This document shows positions 22,235 to 30,737 of a stretch of DNA of 40,736 bases, one piece after another. Every line of letters begins with the position of its first letter. Positions within the stretch are counted from its first letter, which is position 1. The notes under the pieces are model-generated. The model was not told where the DNA came from. It did no database searches and saw only the letters and a program-made list of their open reading frames with translations. The stretch lies in the NCBI GenBank assembly GCA_946415755.1, contig CAMKTS010000028.1, positions 1 through 40,736 of the forward strand, written 5' to 3'. Both the position numbers and the translations under genes were made by a program. This DNA comes from an uncultured Prevotella sp. GTDB lineage: Bacteria; Bacteroidota; Bacteroidia; Bacteroidales; Bacteroidaceae.

Positions 22235-24745
22235 ATGAGAAAGTCACACGTACGTTTTGTCGCCGCTTTCATCTTGATGGGCTGCATGTCTGCTACGAAA
22301 GTTTCGGCACAGCAGCATAGGCTATGGTATGCACAGCCAGCGCATCACTGGTTGGAGGCACTGCCGATTGGTAATTCACAGATGGGGGCGATGGTGTATG
22401 GCGCTACTGACGTGGAAGAGATACAGCTGAACGAAGAATCTTTCTGGAGCGGTTCGCCTCATCATAACAACAGTGCTACAGCCCGTCAACACCTGCAGGA
22501 GGTGCGCGACCTGGTATTGCTCGGTCGTGAGGAAGAGGCTCATCAGGTAATTGAGAAGAACTTCCTGCACGGTCCTCATGGCATGCGCTTCCTGCCATTG
22601 GGCAGCCTGAAAATGAAACTGGGGCATACGGACGTGAGCGACTACCGCCGAGAACTCAATCTTGGTGATGCTGTGGCCACTACCCGTTATGTGTATCAGG
22701 GAGTCACCTTCGAACGGACAGTGTTCGCCTCTCTGGCAGACCATGCCATTGTTATGCGGCTGACGGCTTCGAAGAAAGGGACACTGGCATTCGGGATGAG
22801 TTTCGACTCACAACTGCCATTTGAGGCAGTAACTCAACGTGTCGGCAACGAACAGTCAGCCATCAGCCAGCTCTCTGCCACTGTGAAGAATGTGGAACAG
22901 GAGGGTGTCAGGGGCGGGCTGACGGCCAACTGCGTAGTGGAGGTGGAAACTGATGGAGATGTAAGTTGTGGCGACAAGGAACTTTCCATAGCCCATGCTA
23001 CCTCTGCCATCCTTTATATCGCCGCTGCTACGAACTATGTCAACTACCACGACATCAGCGGCAATCCCGTTGGAAAAGTGAACCGTGTACTGGAGTCATT
23101 GCGTGGCAAGCCCTATCAGCAACTGCTGAAACGGCATCAGGAAAAGTATCACGAGCAGTACAACCGGGTGGTGCTGAACCTGCCGAAGTCGCAAAATTCC
23201 CCCTTGCCAACAGACAAGCGTCTGGAAGCCTTTGCCAAGGCATCATCTCCCACCGCTCATCAGGATCTGGATATGGTGTCGCTGATGATGCAGTACGGGC
23301 GTTACCTGCTCATCTCCTCATCTCAGCCTGGCGGGCAGGCTGCCAACCTGCAAGGTGTGTGGAACGACAAGATGAAGGCTCCGTGGGATTCGAAATATAC
23401 CATCAATATCAATACGGAGATGAACTACTGGCCGGCACTGGTGGGTAATCTGACGGAGACACAGCAGCCGCTGTTCTCTATGATTCGTGACCTCAGTGTG
23501 ACGGGTGCAGAGACTGCCAAGGTGATGTATGGCTGTCGCGGTTGGGTGGCTCATCACAATACCGATTTGTGGCGTATTGCCGGCCCCGTAGACGGTACTA
23601 CATGGGGCATGTTCCCCACTGGAGGGGCATGGCTCACCACCCATATCTGGCAGCATTATCTGTTTACGGGCGACAAGCAGTTCCTGAAAGATTATTACCC
23701 CGTGATGAAAGGGGCTGCCGATTTCCTCGTCGACTACATGCGCATTCATCCTGAATACGGCTGGTTGGTAACGGTTCCTACGGTATCGCCGGAACATGGG
23801 CCGATGGGTAAGAAAACCACGGTGACGGCAGGTTCGACGATGGACAACCAGATTGTGTTCGATGTGCTGAGCCAGACCGTCAGGGCTGCCCAGATTCTCG
23901 GTACAGACAGCTCTTATACTGCCTCTCTCATCTCTTGTTTAAGTCAACTCCCTCCTATGCAGATAGGCCGTTACGGACAGTTGCAGGAATGGCTGTGGGA
24001 CGGCGACAACCCAAAAGATGAACACCGCCACATCTCACATCTGTACGGACTATACCCTTCCAACCAGATTTCCCCCTTCGCACATCCGGAGCTGTATGCT
24101 GCCGCTGCCACTACCCTGAAGCAGCGTGGCGACATGGCTACGGGTTGGAGTCTTGGGTGGAAGGTGAACTTCTGGGCGCGGATGCTGGATGGCAACCATG
24201 CTTTCCGGATTATCAAGAACATGCTGCACCTGCTGCCCGACGACAGCAAGACTGGTGAATACCCCGACGGTCGCACCTATCCCAATCTCTTCGATGCCCA
24301 TCCGCCGTTCCAGATTGACGGTAATTTCGGTTGTGCGGCTGGCGTTTGTGAACTATTGCTACAGAGCCACGACGGTGCAGTCCACCTGCTTCCGGCTCTT
24401 CCCGACGAATGGCAGGAGGGCGAGGTGAAGGGGCTCAGGGCACGTGGTGGTTTCGTGGCAGACATGACATGGAAGGGAGGCCGCTTGCGCCAAGCACACA
24501 TCCGTTCTGCTATTGGCGGTGTGCTGCGCCTGCGTTCCTATGTTCCCTTGAAGGGAAAAGGTTTGCGCCCTGCTTCGGGAGAATGTCCCAATGTACTCTA
24601 TGCCCCGGCAAAGGTGAAGGCTCCGCTGAAATCGGAGCTGAACCATACCGACACGCAGCAGGACTCCAAAGTGCCGCACGTGTTTGAATACGACTTGCAG
24701 ACCCGTGCAGGGCAGAGCTATCTGGTAGTTGCAGAGGGAAATTGA
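22235..24745 (+). CDS. Glycoside hydrolase family 95 (alpha-L-fucosidase/alpha-L-galactosidase)
   Basis: An 836-residue exported enzyme. The signal peptide runs to about residue 25 (KVSAQQ). The start of the mature protein, [27 protein letters not shown]...[11 protein letters not shown], is the family 95 hallmark. The catalytic (alpha/alpha)6 barrel carries [25 protein letters not shown] near residue 440, and FNTSPEHG-like [11 protein letters not shown] near 510, followed by [18 protein letters not shown]. Members invert alpha-1,2-L-fucose or alpha-L-galactose linkages on xyloglucan, pectin or host glycans; which one cannot be told. It follows argS by 16 bases rather than sitting with the xylanase operon promoter. 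A short segment at about 320-326 (QNSPLPTD) looks like a C-rich insertion. Confidence 0.93.
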   Translation: MRKSHVRFVAAFILMGCMSATKVSAQQHRLWYAQPAHHWLEALPIGNSQMGAMVYGATDVEEIQLNEESFWSGSPHHNNSATARQHLQEVRDLVLLGREEEAHQVIEKNFLHGPHGMRFLPLGSLKMKLGHTDVSDYRRELNLGDAVATTRYVYQGVTFERTVFASLADHAIVMRLTASKKGTLAFGMSFDSQLPFEAVTQRVGNEQSAISQLSATVKNVEQEGVRGGLTANCVVEVETDGDVSCGDKELSIAHATSAILYIAAATNYVNYHDISGNPVGKVNRVLESLRGKPYQQLLKRHQEKYHEQYNRVVLNLPKSQNSPLPTDKRLEAFAKASSPTAHQDLDMVSLMMQYGRYLLISSSQPGGQAANLQGVWNDKMKAPWDSKYTININTEMNYWPALVGNLTETQQPLFSMIRDLSVTGAETAKVMYGCRGWVAHHNTDLWRIAGPVDGTTWGMFPTGGAWLTTHIWQHYLFTGDKQFLKDYYPVMKGAADFLVDYMRIHPEYGWLVTVPTVSPEHGPMGKKTTVTAGSTMDNQIVFDVLSQTVRAAQILGTDSSYTASLISCLSQLPPMQIGRYGQLQEWLWDGDNPKDEHRHISHLYGLYPSNQISPFAHPELYAAAATTLKQRGDMATGWSLGWKVNFWARMLDGNHAFRIIKNMLHLLPDDSKTGEYPDGRTYPNLFDAHPPFQIDGNFGCAAGVCELLLQSHDGAVHLLPALPDEWQEGEVKGLRARGGFVADMTWKGGRLRQAHIRSAIGGVLRLRSYVPLKGKGLRPASGECPNVLYAPAKVKAPLKSELNHTDTQQDSKVPHVFEYDLQTRAGQSYLVVAEGN

Positions 24746-24748
24746 CGA

Positions 24749-24770
24749 CAGGCACTGCCGATGCGGCCTG
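24749..24770 (+). terminator. Weak terminator-like hairpin after GH95
   Basis: CAGGC at 24749-24753 pairs with GCCTG at 24766-24770 and is followed by TGCTTTTCTG. The stem is only 5 bp, so termination would be partial. Confidence 0.3.
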
Positions 24771-24843
24771 TGCTTTTCTGAAAATGTTACATATCACAAG
24801 GGTTTAGGAAACATGCGGAAACGTGTGTTTCCTTTTTTTTCCG

Positions 24844-24851
24844 TAATTTTG
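24844..24851 (+). promoter_or_regulatory. -7 element of the xylan operon promoter
   Basis: TAATTTTG at 24844-24851 fits TAnnTTTG and lies 30 bases before the ATG of the first xylanase gene. A clear TTTG at -33 is not visible (TTTC near 24828), as expected if an activator is needed. Confidence 0.5.
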
Positions 24852-24881
24852 CAGCGCAAATCTAATTAACATCTCATCATA

Positions 24882-27800
24882 ATGAAAAAGACATTATTAT
24901 CAATCATGACCCTATGGCTGGCAGGACAGTCGCTGATGGCTCAGCCTGCTAGCGGTTTTGGAGGTTTTCAGTTGCCGAAGGTAAAACTGGAGACATCGAA
25001 AGAGTGGAAGGATGTGAACTATGCCGGTGACGACCAGGCATACCACACCTGCGACATCTACCTCCCCCGAAAGGTGCAGAAGACCTATCCCGTAGTGATC
25101 CATATTTACGGCAGTGCATGGTTCAGCAACAATAGCAAGGGCGCTGCCGACTTGGGTACTATTGTAAAGTCGCTGTTAGAGGTCGGCTATGCAGTGGTAT
25201 GTCCCAACCATCGTTCCAGCATGGATGCCCAATGGCCTGCACAGATTCACGACATCAAGGCCGTAGTACGCTTTGTACGCGGTGAGGCTGCGAAATACCA
25301 GTTTGACACCTCGTTCATAGCCACTAGCGGATTCTCATCGGGCGGGCATCTGGCATCGGTCACGGCAACTACCAGTGGCACGAAGCAAGCCACGGTGGGC
25401 AGTGTGAATATTGATTTGGAAGGCACCGTAGGCCACTTCACCGGTGAGAGTAGTGCCGTGAATGCTGCCTGTGACTGGTCTGGACCGATAGACCTAACGG
25501 TCATGGACTGTGGCGACCATATCTCGACAGGCGACAACTCTCCTGAAGACGTACTGCTGGCCTCGAAACTCTCGAAGGAGCCAGACAAGTATATCAGCCT
25601 GAGTGCCACGACATACGTTGACAAGAACGATCCCCCGGTCATCATCTTCCATGGGGAGAAAGACAATGTGGTACCTTGTTGCCAGGGAAGGAAATTCTAT
25701 GAGGTACTGCAGGCTGCCGGTGTGAAGAGCGAGGCTACTTTCGTTCCAGAAGGCGGACACGGCATGGGTATGTACAGCGATGAGAACCTGCAGAAGATGG
25801 TGAGGTTCTTGGATGAGGTACGCACTGGCAAGACAATACAGGCACAGGGCCTGAAGGATGCTTACAAGAAGTATTTCACCATCGGTGTGGCCGTCAACAA
25901 GCGTAACGTTGCTAATACGGAACAGACGGCATTGATTAGAAAGGAATTCAATAGCATCACGGCAGAGAACGACATGAAACCCATTTCCGTTCATCCCAAG
26001 GAGGGCGTATGGAACTGGGGAGCAGCCGATAGCATTGCAGACTTCTGCCGACAGAACGGCATCAGGCTGCGCGGTCATTGCCTCTGCTGGCATTCACAGT
26101 TTGCCGACTGGATGTTTACCGACAAGAAAGGCCGCGAAGTCAGCAAGGAGGTGTTCTATGAGCGGCTGCGCGAGCATATCCATACGGTAGTGAACCGCTA
26201 CAAGGATATAGTCTATGCCTGGGATGTCGTCAACGAGGCCATCTCCGACAATCCGCGCCCCACCTTTGTCGACGGCAAGTTCGCTCCGGGCAACCCCTAT
26301 CGTGAGAGCCGTCATTACAAGCTTTGCGGCGACGAGTTTATCGCCAAGGCTTTCCAGTTTGCCCACGAGGCCGACCCTGATGCCCTGCTGTTCTACAACG
26401 ACTACAACGAGTGCGATCCTGGCAAGCGCGACCGTATCTATAACATGGTGAAGAAGATGCAGGAGCAAGGCGTTCCCATCCATGGTATTGGCATGCAGGG
26501 TCACTATAATATCTACAGTCCCTCTGAGGAGGATATCGATTCGGCCATCACCAAGTATAGTCAGCTGGTGAAGCATATCCATGTGACAGAACTCGACCTG
26601 CGCACCAATATGGAGATGGGTGGTCAGCTACGCTTCTCGCAAGGTGATGCCAAGCCCCAGGCTCCCTACATTGCCACACTGCAGGAAGACCAGTACAACC
26701 GTATCTTCCGTATTTTCCGTAAGCATAGGGATGTTATCGACAATGTCACCTTCTGGAACCTTAGCGACCGCGACTCCTGGCTGGGTGTCAATAACCACCC
26801 CCTGCCATTCGATGAGAACTACCAGCCCAAGCGTTCTTACGCCATTATCAAGGATTTCAATCCCGCTCTTGACAATTTCTCCGTCAAGGAGGACTTCCGT
26901 CCCAACCCCTGTAACCAGCCTGGCCAGGAGTATCCGCAAGTCAACTCACAGGGTTATGCCCGTTTCCGCATCGTGGCTCCTGATGCCAAGTCGGTCATCG
27001 TCAGCCTCGGACTGGGCGGTCGTGGCGGCACGGTGCTCCGCAAGGATAAGGATGGTGTATGGACTGGTACCACCGAAGGCCCGATGGATCCAGGTTTCCA
27101 CTACTATCACCTGACCGTCGACGGTGGAGTCTTCAACGACCCCGGCACGCATAACTACTTCGGCTCCTGCCGTTGGGAGAGCGGTATCGAGATACCTGCT
27201 CCCGATCAGGACTTCTACGCTTGTCGTACCGATATTCCTCATGGCACTATCCAGGAGGTAAACTACTATTCCAAGAGCCAGGGCCAGATGCAGACCGCTA
27301 TGGTTTATCTGCCACCTCAGTATGGGATGGAAATCGTAAATGGCAAATTGTCAAATCGTAAATCGCTGCAGCGTTTCCCTGTACTGTATCTGCAGCATGG
27401 CTGGGGTGAGAACGAGACTAGTTGGGGCAAGCAGGGACATGCCGGTCTTATCGTGGACAACCTCATCGCCGAGGGCAAGTGCCAGCCGTTTATCATCGTG
27501 ATGGCCTACGGACTCACCAACAATGTCAAGTTTGGCACTATCGGCAGTTTTACTGCCAACGAGTTTGAGACGTTGCTGGTCGACGAGCTGATACCCTTCA
27601 TCGATGGCAACTTCCTGACCAAGGCCGACAAGTGGAACCGTGCGATGGCTGGCCTCTCCATGGGTGGCATCGAGACCAAGCTCATCACCCTGCGCCGTCC
27701 GGAAGTATTCGGCTATTGGGGACTGCTCAGTGGTGGCACCTACATGCCTGATGAAATCAAGGATCCCACACTGGTAAAGATGATCTTCGAGGGTTGTGGC

Positions 27801-27953
27801 TCCAAGGAGCGTCCCGACGGTATCCGCAAGTCGGTGGATGCCCTCAAGGCTGACGGCTACAATGTCCACAGTCTTATCTCTGAAGGTACTGCTCACGAGT
27901 TCTTAACTTGGCGCCGTTGTCTCTATCAGATGGCCCAGAAACTGTTTAAATGA
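24882..27953 (+). CDS. Three-enzyme xylanolytic protein: esterase - GH10 xylanase - CE1 feruloyl esterase
   Basis: A 1023-residue exported protein with three catalytic domains. Signal peptide 1-20. Residues 35-315 are an alpha/beta-hydrolase esterase with HIYGSAW oxyanion region, nucleophile Ser152 in GFSSG, Asp261 and His293; this type removes acetyl or feruloyl groups from xylan. Residues 325-660 are a GH10 endo-xylanase: NSITAENDMKP, acid/base Glu452 in WDVVNEAISD and nucleophile Glu570 in HVTELDLR. Residues 690-765 form a CBM48/E-set-like module, and 785-1023 a CE1 esterase with Ser926 in GLSMGG and His1005. The CE1 part resembles Bacteroidetes feruloyl esterases. A heptamer array encodes residues 817-828. 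First gene of the seven-gene xylan operon. Confidence 0.93.
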   Translation: MKKTLLSIMTLWLAGQSLMAQPASGFGGFQLPKVKLETSKEWKDVNYAGDDQAYHTCDIYLPRKVQKTYPVVIHIYGSAWFSNNSKGAADLGTIVKSLLEVGYAVVCPNHRSSMDAQWPAQIHDIKAVVRFVRGEAAKYQFDTSFIATSGFSSGGHLASVTATTSGTKQATVGSVNIDLEGTVGHFTGESSAVNAACDWSGPIDLTVMDCGDHISTGDNSPEDVLLASKLSKEPDKYISLSATTYVDKNDPPVIIFHGEKDNVVPCCQGRKFYEVLQAAGVKSEATFVPEGGHGMGMYSDENLQKMVRFLDEVRTGKTIQAQGLKDAYKKYFTIGVAVNKRNVANTEQTALIRKEFNSITAENDMKPISVHPKEGVWNWGAADSIADFCRQNGIRLRGHCLCWHSQFADWMFTDKKGREVSKEVFYERLREHIHTVVNRYKDIVYAWDVVNEAISDNPRPTFVDGKFAPGNPYRESRHYKLCGDEFIAKAFQFAHEADPDALLFYNDYNECDPGKRDRIYNMVKKMQEQGVPIHGIGMQGHYNIYSPSEEDIDSAITKYSQLVKHIHVTELDLRTNMEMGGQLRFSQGDAKPQAPYIATLQEDQYNRIFRIFRKHRDVIDNVTFWNLSDRDSWLGVNNHPLPFDENYQPKRSYAIIKDFNPALDNFSVKEDFRPNPCNQPGQEYPQVNSQGYARFRIVAPDAKSVIVSLGLGGRGGTVLRKDKDGVWTGTTEGPMDPGFHYYHLTVDGGVFNDPGTHNYFGSCRWESGIEIPAPDQDFYACRTDIPHGTIQEVNYYSKSQGQMQTAMVYLPPQYGMEIVNGKLSNRKSLQRFPVLYLQHGWGENETSWGKQGHAGLIVDNLIAEGKCQPFIIVMAYGLTNNVKFGTIGSFTANEFETLLVDELIPFIDGNFLTKADKWNRAMAGLSMGGIETKLITLRRPEVFGYWGLLSGGTYMPDEIKDPTLVKMIFEGCGSKERPDGIRKSVDALKADGYNVHSLISEGTAHEFLTWRRCLYQMAQKLFK
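27331..27366. repeat. Heptamer array inside the CE1 domain
   Basis: Five 7-base words with one extra base (AAATCGT, AAATGGC, AAATTGT, AAATCGT, AAATCGC as separate words). They encode about residues 817-828 (EIVNGKLSNRKS) between two CE1 core strands, where related esterases have a short turn. Confidence 0.75.
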
Positions 27954-27969
27954 TCCAAAGGAAGAGAAG

Positions 27970-28848
27970 ATGTTATTGGGTAATTTACTATCAGCGATAG
28001 GTATGTGCCTGGTGTCGCTTGTTGTTGAGAATGGCGGCTTGGGACAGTATAAAGCCGTTATGAAGGAAGAGGCTTCCCTGGAGGCTCACACCGTTTTTGT
28101 TCCTCAGGACATCTCCCCCTTCGACGAAAACAATCCTCTGCCCGTGCTTGTTTGGGGAAATGGCGCTTGTACCAATTCACCTTGGGAACACTTCAAATTC
28201 CTTAACGAGATAGCCTCTCACGGCTATCTGGTACTTGCCACGGGCTATATACCCATGGAGGAGAAACCCTATCAGGGGCCTATGTCTTCTACCGAACAGC
28301 AAATTCAGTCTATCGATTGGGCCATTGCACAGAATGCCGACCCTGGCTCACCTTATTATAAGAAGATTGACGTAAAGAACATCTGTGTGGCAGGTATGTC
28401 TTGCGGTGGTCTGCAGAGCCTTTACAATTGCGCCGACCCTCGCATCAAGACCATGATGATCTGCAATAGCGGACTCTTCAAGGACAGCAACCGTACACAA
28501 GCTGTGGGTGGCATGCCCATGCCCGACAAGACGAAGCTGAACGACATCCACACGTCCATCCTCTATATCCTGGGTGGCAAGGAAGATATTGCCTACGAGA
28601 ATGGTATGGACGATTTCCACCTGATCAACCATGTTCCAGCCTGCGTCACCAACTACCCCGTGGGGCATGGCGGTACCTATCGCCAGCCTCATGGAGGCGA
28701 GTTCACGGTGGTAGCCCTCGCGTGGCTCAACTGGCAGCTGAAGGGCGACAAGCAGGCTGCCAAGATGTTCCAGGGCAAGGACTGCGAGTTGTCGAAACGT
28801 CAGGGATGGACTATCGAAAGGAACGCGATGTTTAATAAACTGAAGTAA
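27970..28848 (+). CDS. Alpha/beta hydrolase, probable carbohydrate esterase
   Basis: A 292-residue protein with a short hydrophobic N-terminus (LLSAIGMCLVSLVV) that may act as a signal. The fold is read from PLPVLVWGNGACTNSPWEHFKF (oxyanion loop), nucleophile Ser in GMSCGG, the acid in GGKEDIAYENG, and His in GHGGTYRQPHGG. The architecture resembles cutinase/dienelactone-hydrolase-like esterases. Its place 16 bases after the three-enzyme xylanase and before GH97 and GH43 genes suggests removal of acetyl or other ester groups from xylan fragments; that substrate is inferred from context. The start at 27970 follows an A/G-rich GGAAGAGAAG, one of the few plausible ribosome sites here. Confidence 0.75.
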   Translation: MLLGNLLSAIGMCLVSLVVENGGLGQYKAVMKEEASLEAHTVFVPQDISPFDENNPLPVLVWGNGACTNSPWEHFKFLNEIASHGYLVLATGYIPMEEKPYQGPMSSTEQQIQSIDWAIAQNADPGSPYYKKIDVKNICVAGMSCGGLQSLYNCADPRIKTMMICNSGLFKDSNRTQAVGGMPMPDKTKLNDIHTSILYILGGKEDIAYENGMDDFHLINHVPACVTNYPVGHGGTYRQPHGGEFTVVALAWLNWQLKGDKQAAKMFQGKDCELSKRQGWTIERNAMFNKLK

Positions 28849-28891
28849 GGCGGTACATAAAAAACGATAGCACTTGTTGTAATCTTTGCTT

Positions 28892-30715
28892 ATGAGAAGA
28901 CTATGTGTAGGACTTGTCCTGTCAGCAGTAGCAATGGCAGCAATGGCAGGAACGCTGAAATCGCCTAATGGCAAACTTACTGTGAAGGTGAAAGGCCACG
29001 GCTTGGTGGTCAGCTATCAGCGGCAACCCGTTTTGGAGATGCCGTCAGTGGGAATGCCCGACGGCAGTTGTCTGAACTTCGTGTTCTCTCAAGAAGTGAC
29101 TGCCGACTACACCATGCTGGCCGGCAAACGGTTGCACTGTACCAATGAGGCCAACGAATACAAAAGTGGGGCGTTGGTGTTAAGGGTATTCAATGACGGC
29201 ATAGCCTTTCGCAGCGAGACACAGGGGCAGGAGCAAACGGTATACCGTATCCCAGAAGGTACGAAACGTTGGATACAACAATGGAATGATGCCTATGAAG
29301 GTATCTTTCCGCTCCAGACCACCTCGAAGGTGAAGCCGGAGTCAGGCTTGGGACGACCGTCTCTGACACCTGATGGATACAACTGTCGGTGGGGTTATCC
29401 TGCCTTGATAGAGCCAAGAAATGGTGTGTTTGTACTCCTTTCGGAAGCTAATATCGAGAAAGGACAGAGTGCCTCGTGTCTCTACAACGACGGCGAACTG
29501 TTCAGGGTGGTTGCCGACGAAACCGTAGCAGGGCAGTCCTCTGGTCACACTCCTTGGCGCATAGCTATCATCGGCACACTGGCCGATGTTGTTCAGTCGA
29601 CCCTTGTAACGGATGTTGCGGAACCGTGTCGCCTCCAGGATGTCAGTTGGATACACCCTGGCGTGGTGTCGTGGATATACTGGGCTTACAACCACGGTTC
29701 CAAAGACTATCAGATTATCAAGAAATATGTGGATATGGCTGTCACACTGAATCTGCCCTATGTTCTGATTGATGCCGAATGGGACGAGATGCGCGACGGC
29801 AAGACCATCGACGATGCCATTGGATATGCCCGTCAGAAGGGTGTTCGTCCTCTCATCTGGTACAACTCCAGCGTAGGCTGGGTCGAAGGTGCCCCTGGGC
29901 CTAAGTTCCGTCTGAACAAGCCTGAAGACCGTGAACGTGAGTTTGCCTGGTGCGAGAAAATGGGGGTGGCAGGTGTGAAGATTGACTTCTTCTCTGGCGA
30001 TAGTCAAAAGAACATGGACTATTGCATCGATCTGCTGGAATGTGCTGCTCGCCACCACCTGCTAGTGAATTTCCATGGAGCCACTATACCTCGCGGTTGG
30101 CAACGCACCTATCCGAACTTGCTGTCGACAGAAGGGGTCTATGGTGCCGAATGGTACAACAACGTGCCTCACTTCACGAAGAAGGCCGCCAGCCACAATG
30201 CCACGCTGCCCTTCACTCGCAATGTCATCGGCCCCATGGACTATACACCCTGTACCTTCAGTGACTCGCAGCACCCTCATATCACCTCCAATGGTCACGA
30301 GCTTGCATTGACGGTACTCTATGAGAGTGGGCTGCAGCATCTGGCCGACAAGCCGGAGAGTTACTTATCGCAGCCAGTCGAAGTACAGCAGTTTCTTGCT
30401 CACCTTCCGACAGTATGGGACGAGACACGCTTCGTCAGTGGCTATCCTGGCGAGTGTGCTGTACTGGCTCGCCGCAGTGGTAAAAAATGGTATGTGGCAG
30501 GCATCAATGGTTGTGACGAGACGCAGACGCTTCAGTTGCCGCTGGCATTCCTGCCCAAGGGCAGCGTGACACTCTATACTGACGGAACCCCCTGGAGCAT
30601 AACCTATCCCATGGCAATTCCTTCAGAGATAGTCTGTAAGCCCCGTGGAGGATTTGTCATAGTTGTGGAACCCGATTCCCGCTGTGCTGGCTACAATCTC
30701 CCTGTCAACCAATAA
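28892..30715 (+). CDS. Glycoside hydrolase family 97 (retaining type, probable alpha-galactosidase)
   Basis: A 607-residue exported enzyme; signal peptide to about residue 20. The N-terminal beta-sandwich (SPNGKLTVKVKGHGLVVSYQRQPVLEM), the (beta/alpha)8 barrel and the C-terminal beta domain give the usual GH97 layout. VSWIYWAYN, LIDAEWDEM and GVKIDFFSGDSQ are family motifs. An Asp in the VKIDF position (Asp365) is the nucleophile of the retaining branch exemplified by the Bacteroides alpha-galactosidase; the inverting SusB branch uses Glu bases instead. Glu414 or Glu420 (STEGVYGAEW) is the candidate acid/base. I start at the ATG at 28892; the frame could begin at a TTG six bases earlier. It would trim alpha-galactosyl side groups of xylan. 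Confidence 0.9.
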   Translation: MRRLCVGLVLSAVAMAAMAGTLKSPNGKLTVKVKGHGLVVSYQRQPVLEMPSVGMPDGSCLNFVFSQEVTADYTMLAGKRLHCTNEANEYKSGALVLRVFNDGIAFRSETQGQEQTVYRIPEGTKRWIQQWNDAYEGIFPLQTTSKVKPESGLGRPSLTPDGYNCRWGYPALIEPRNGVFVLLSEANIEKGQSASCLYNDGELFRVVADETVAGQSSGHTPWRIAIIGTLADVVQSTLVTDVAEPCRLQDVSWIHPGVVSWIYWAYNHGSKDYQIIKKYVDMAVTLNLPYVLIDAEWDEMRDGKTIDDAIGYARQKGVRPLIWYNSSVGWVEGAPGPKFRLNKPEDREREFAWCEKMGVAGVKIDFFSGDSQKNMDYCIDLLECAARHHLLVNFHGATIPRGWQRTYPNLLSTEGVYGAEWYNNVPHFTKKAASHNATLPFTRNVIGPMDYTPCTFSDSQHPHITSNGHELALTVLYESGLQHLADKPESYLSQPVEVQQFLAHLPTVWDETRFVSGYPGECAVLARRSGKKWYVAGINGCDETQTLQLPLAFLPKGSVTLYTDGTPWSITYPMAIPSEIVCKPRGGFVIVVEPDSRCAGYNLPVNQ

Positions 30716-30737
30716 ACCAACAACTTTGGATAAAAGC

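Noticed and set aside
21208..22287. Minus-strand open frame of 359 residues antisense to argS
   Set aside because: argS is unmistakable on the plus strand, and the antisense product has no motif or promoter.
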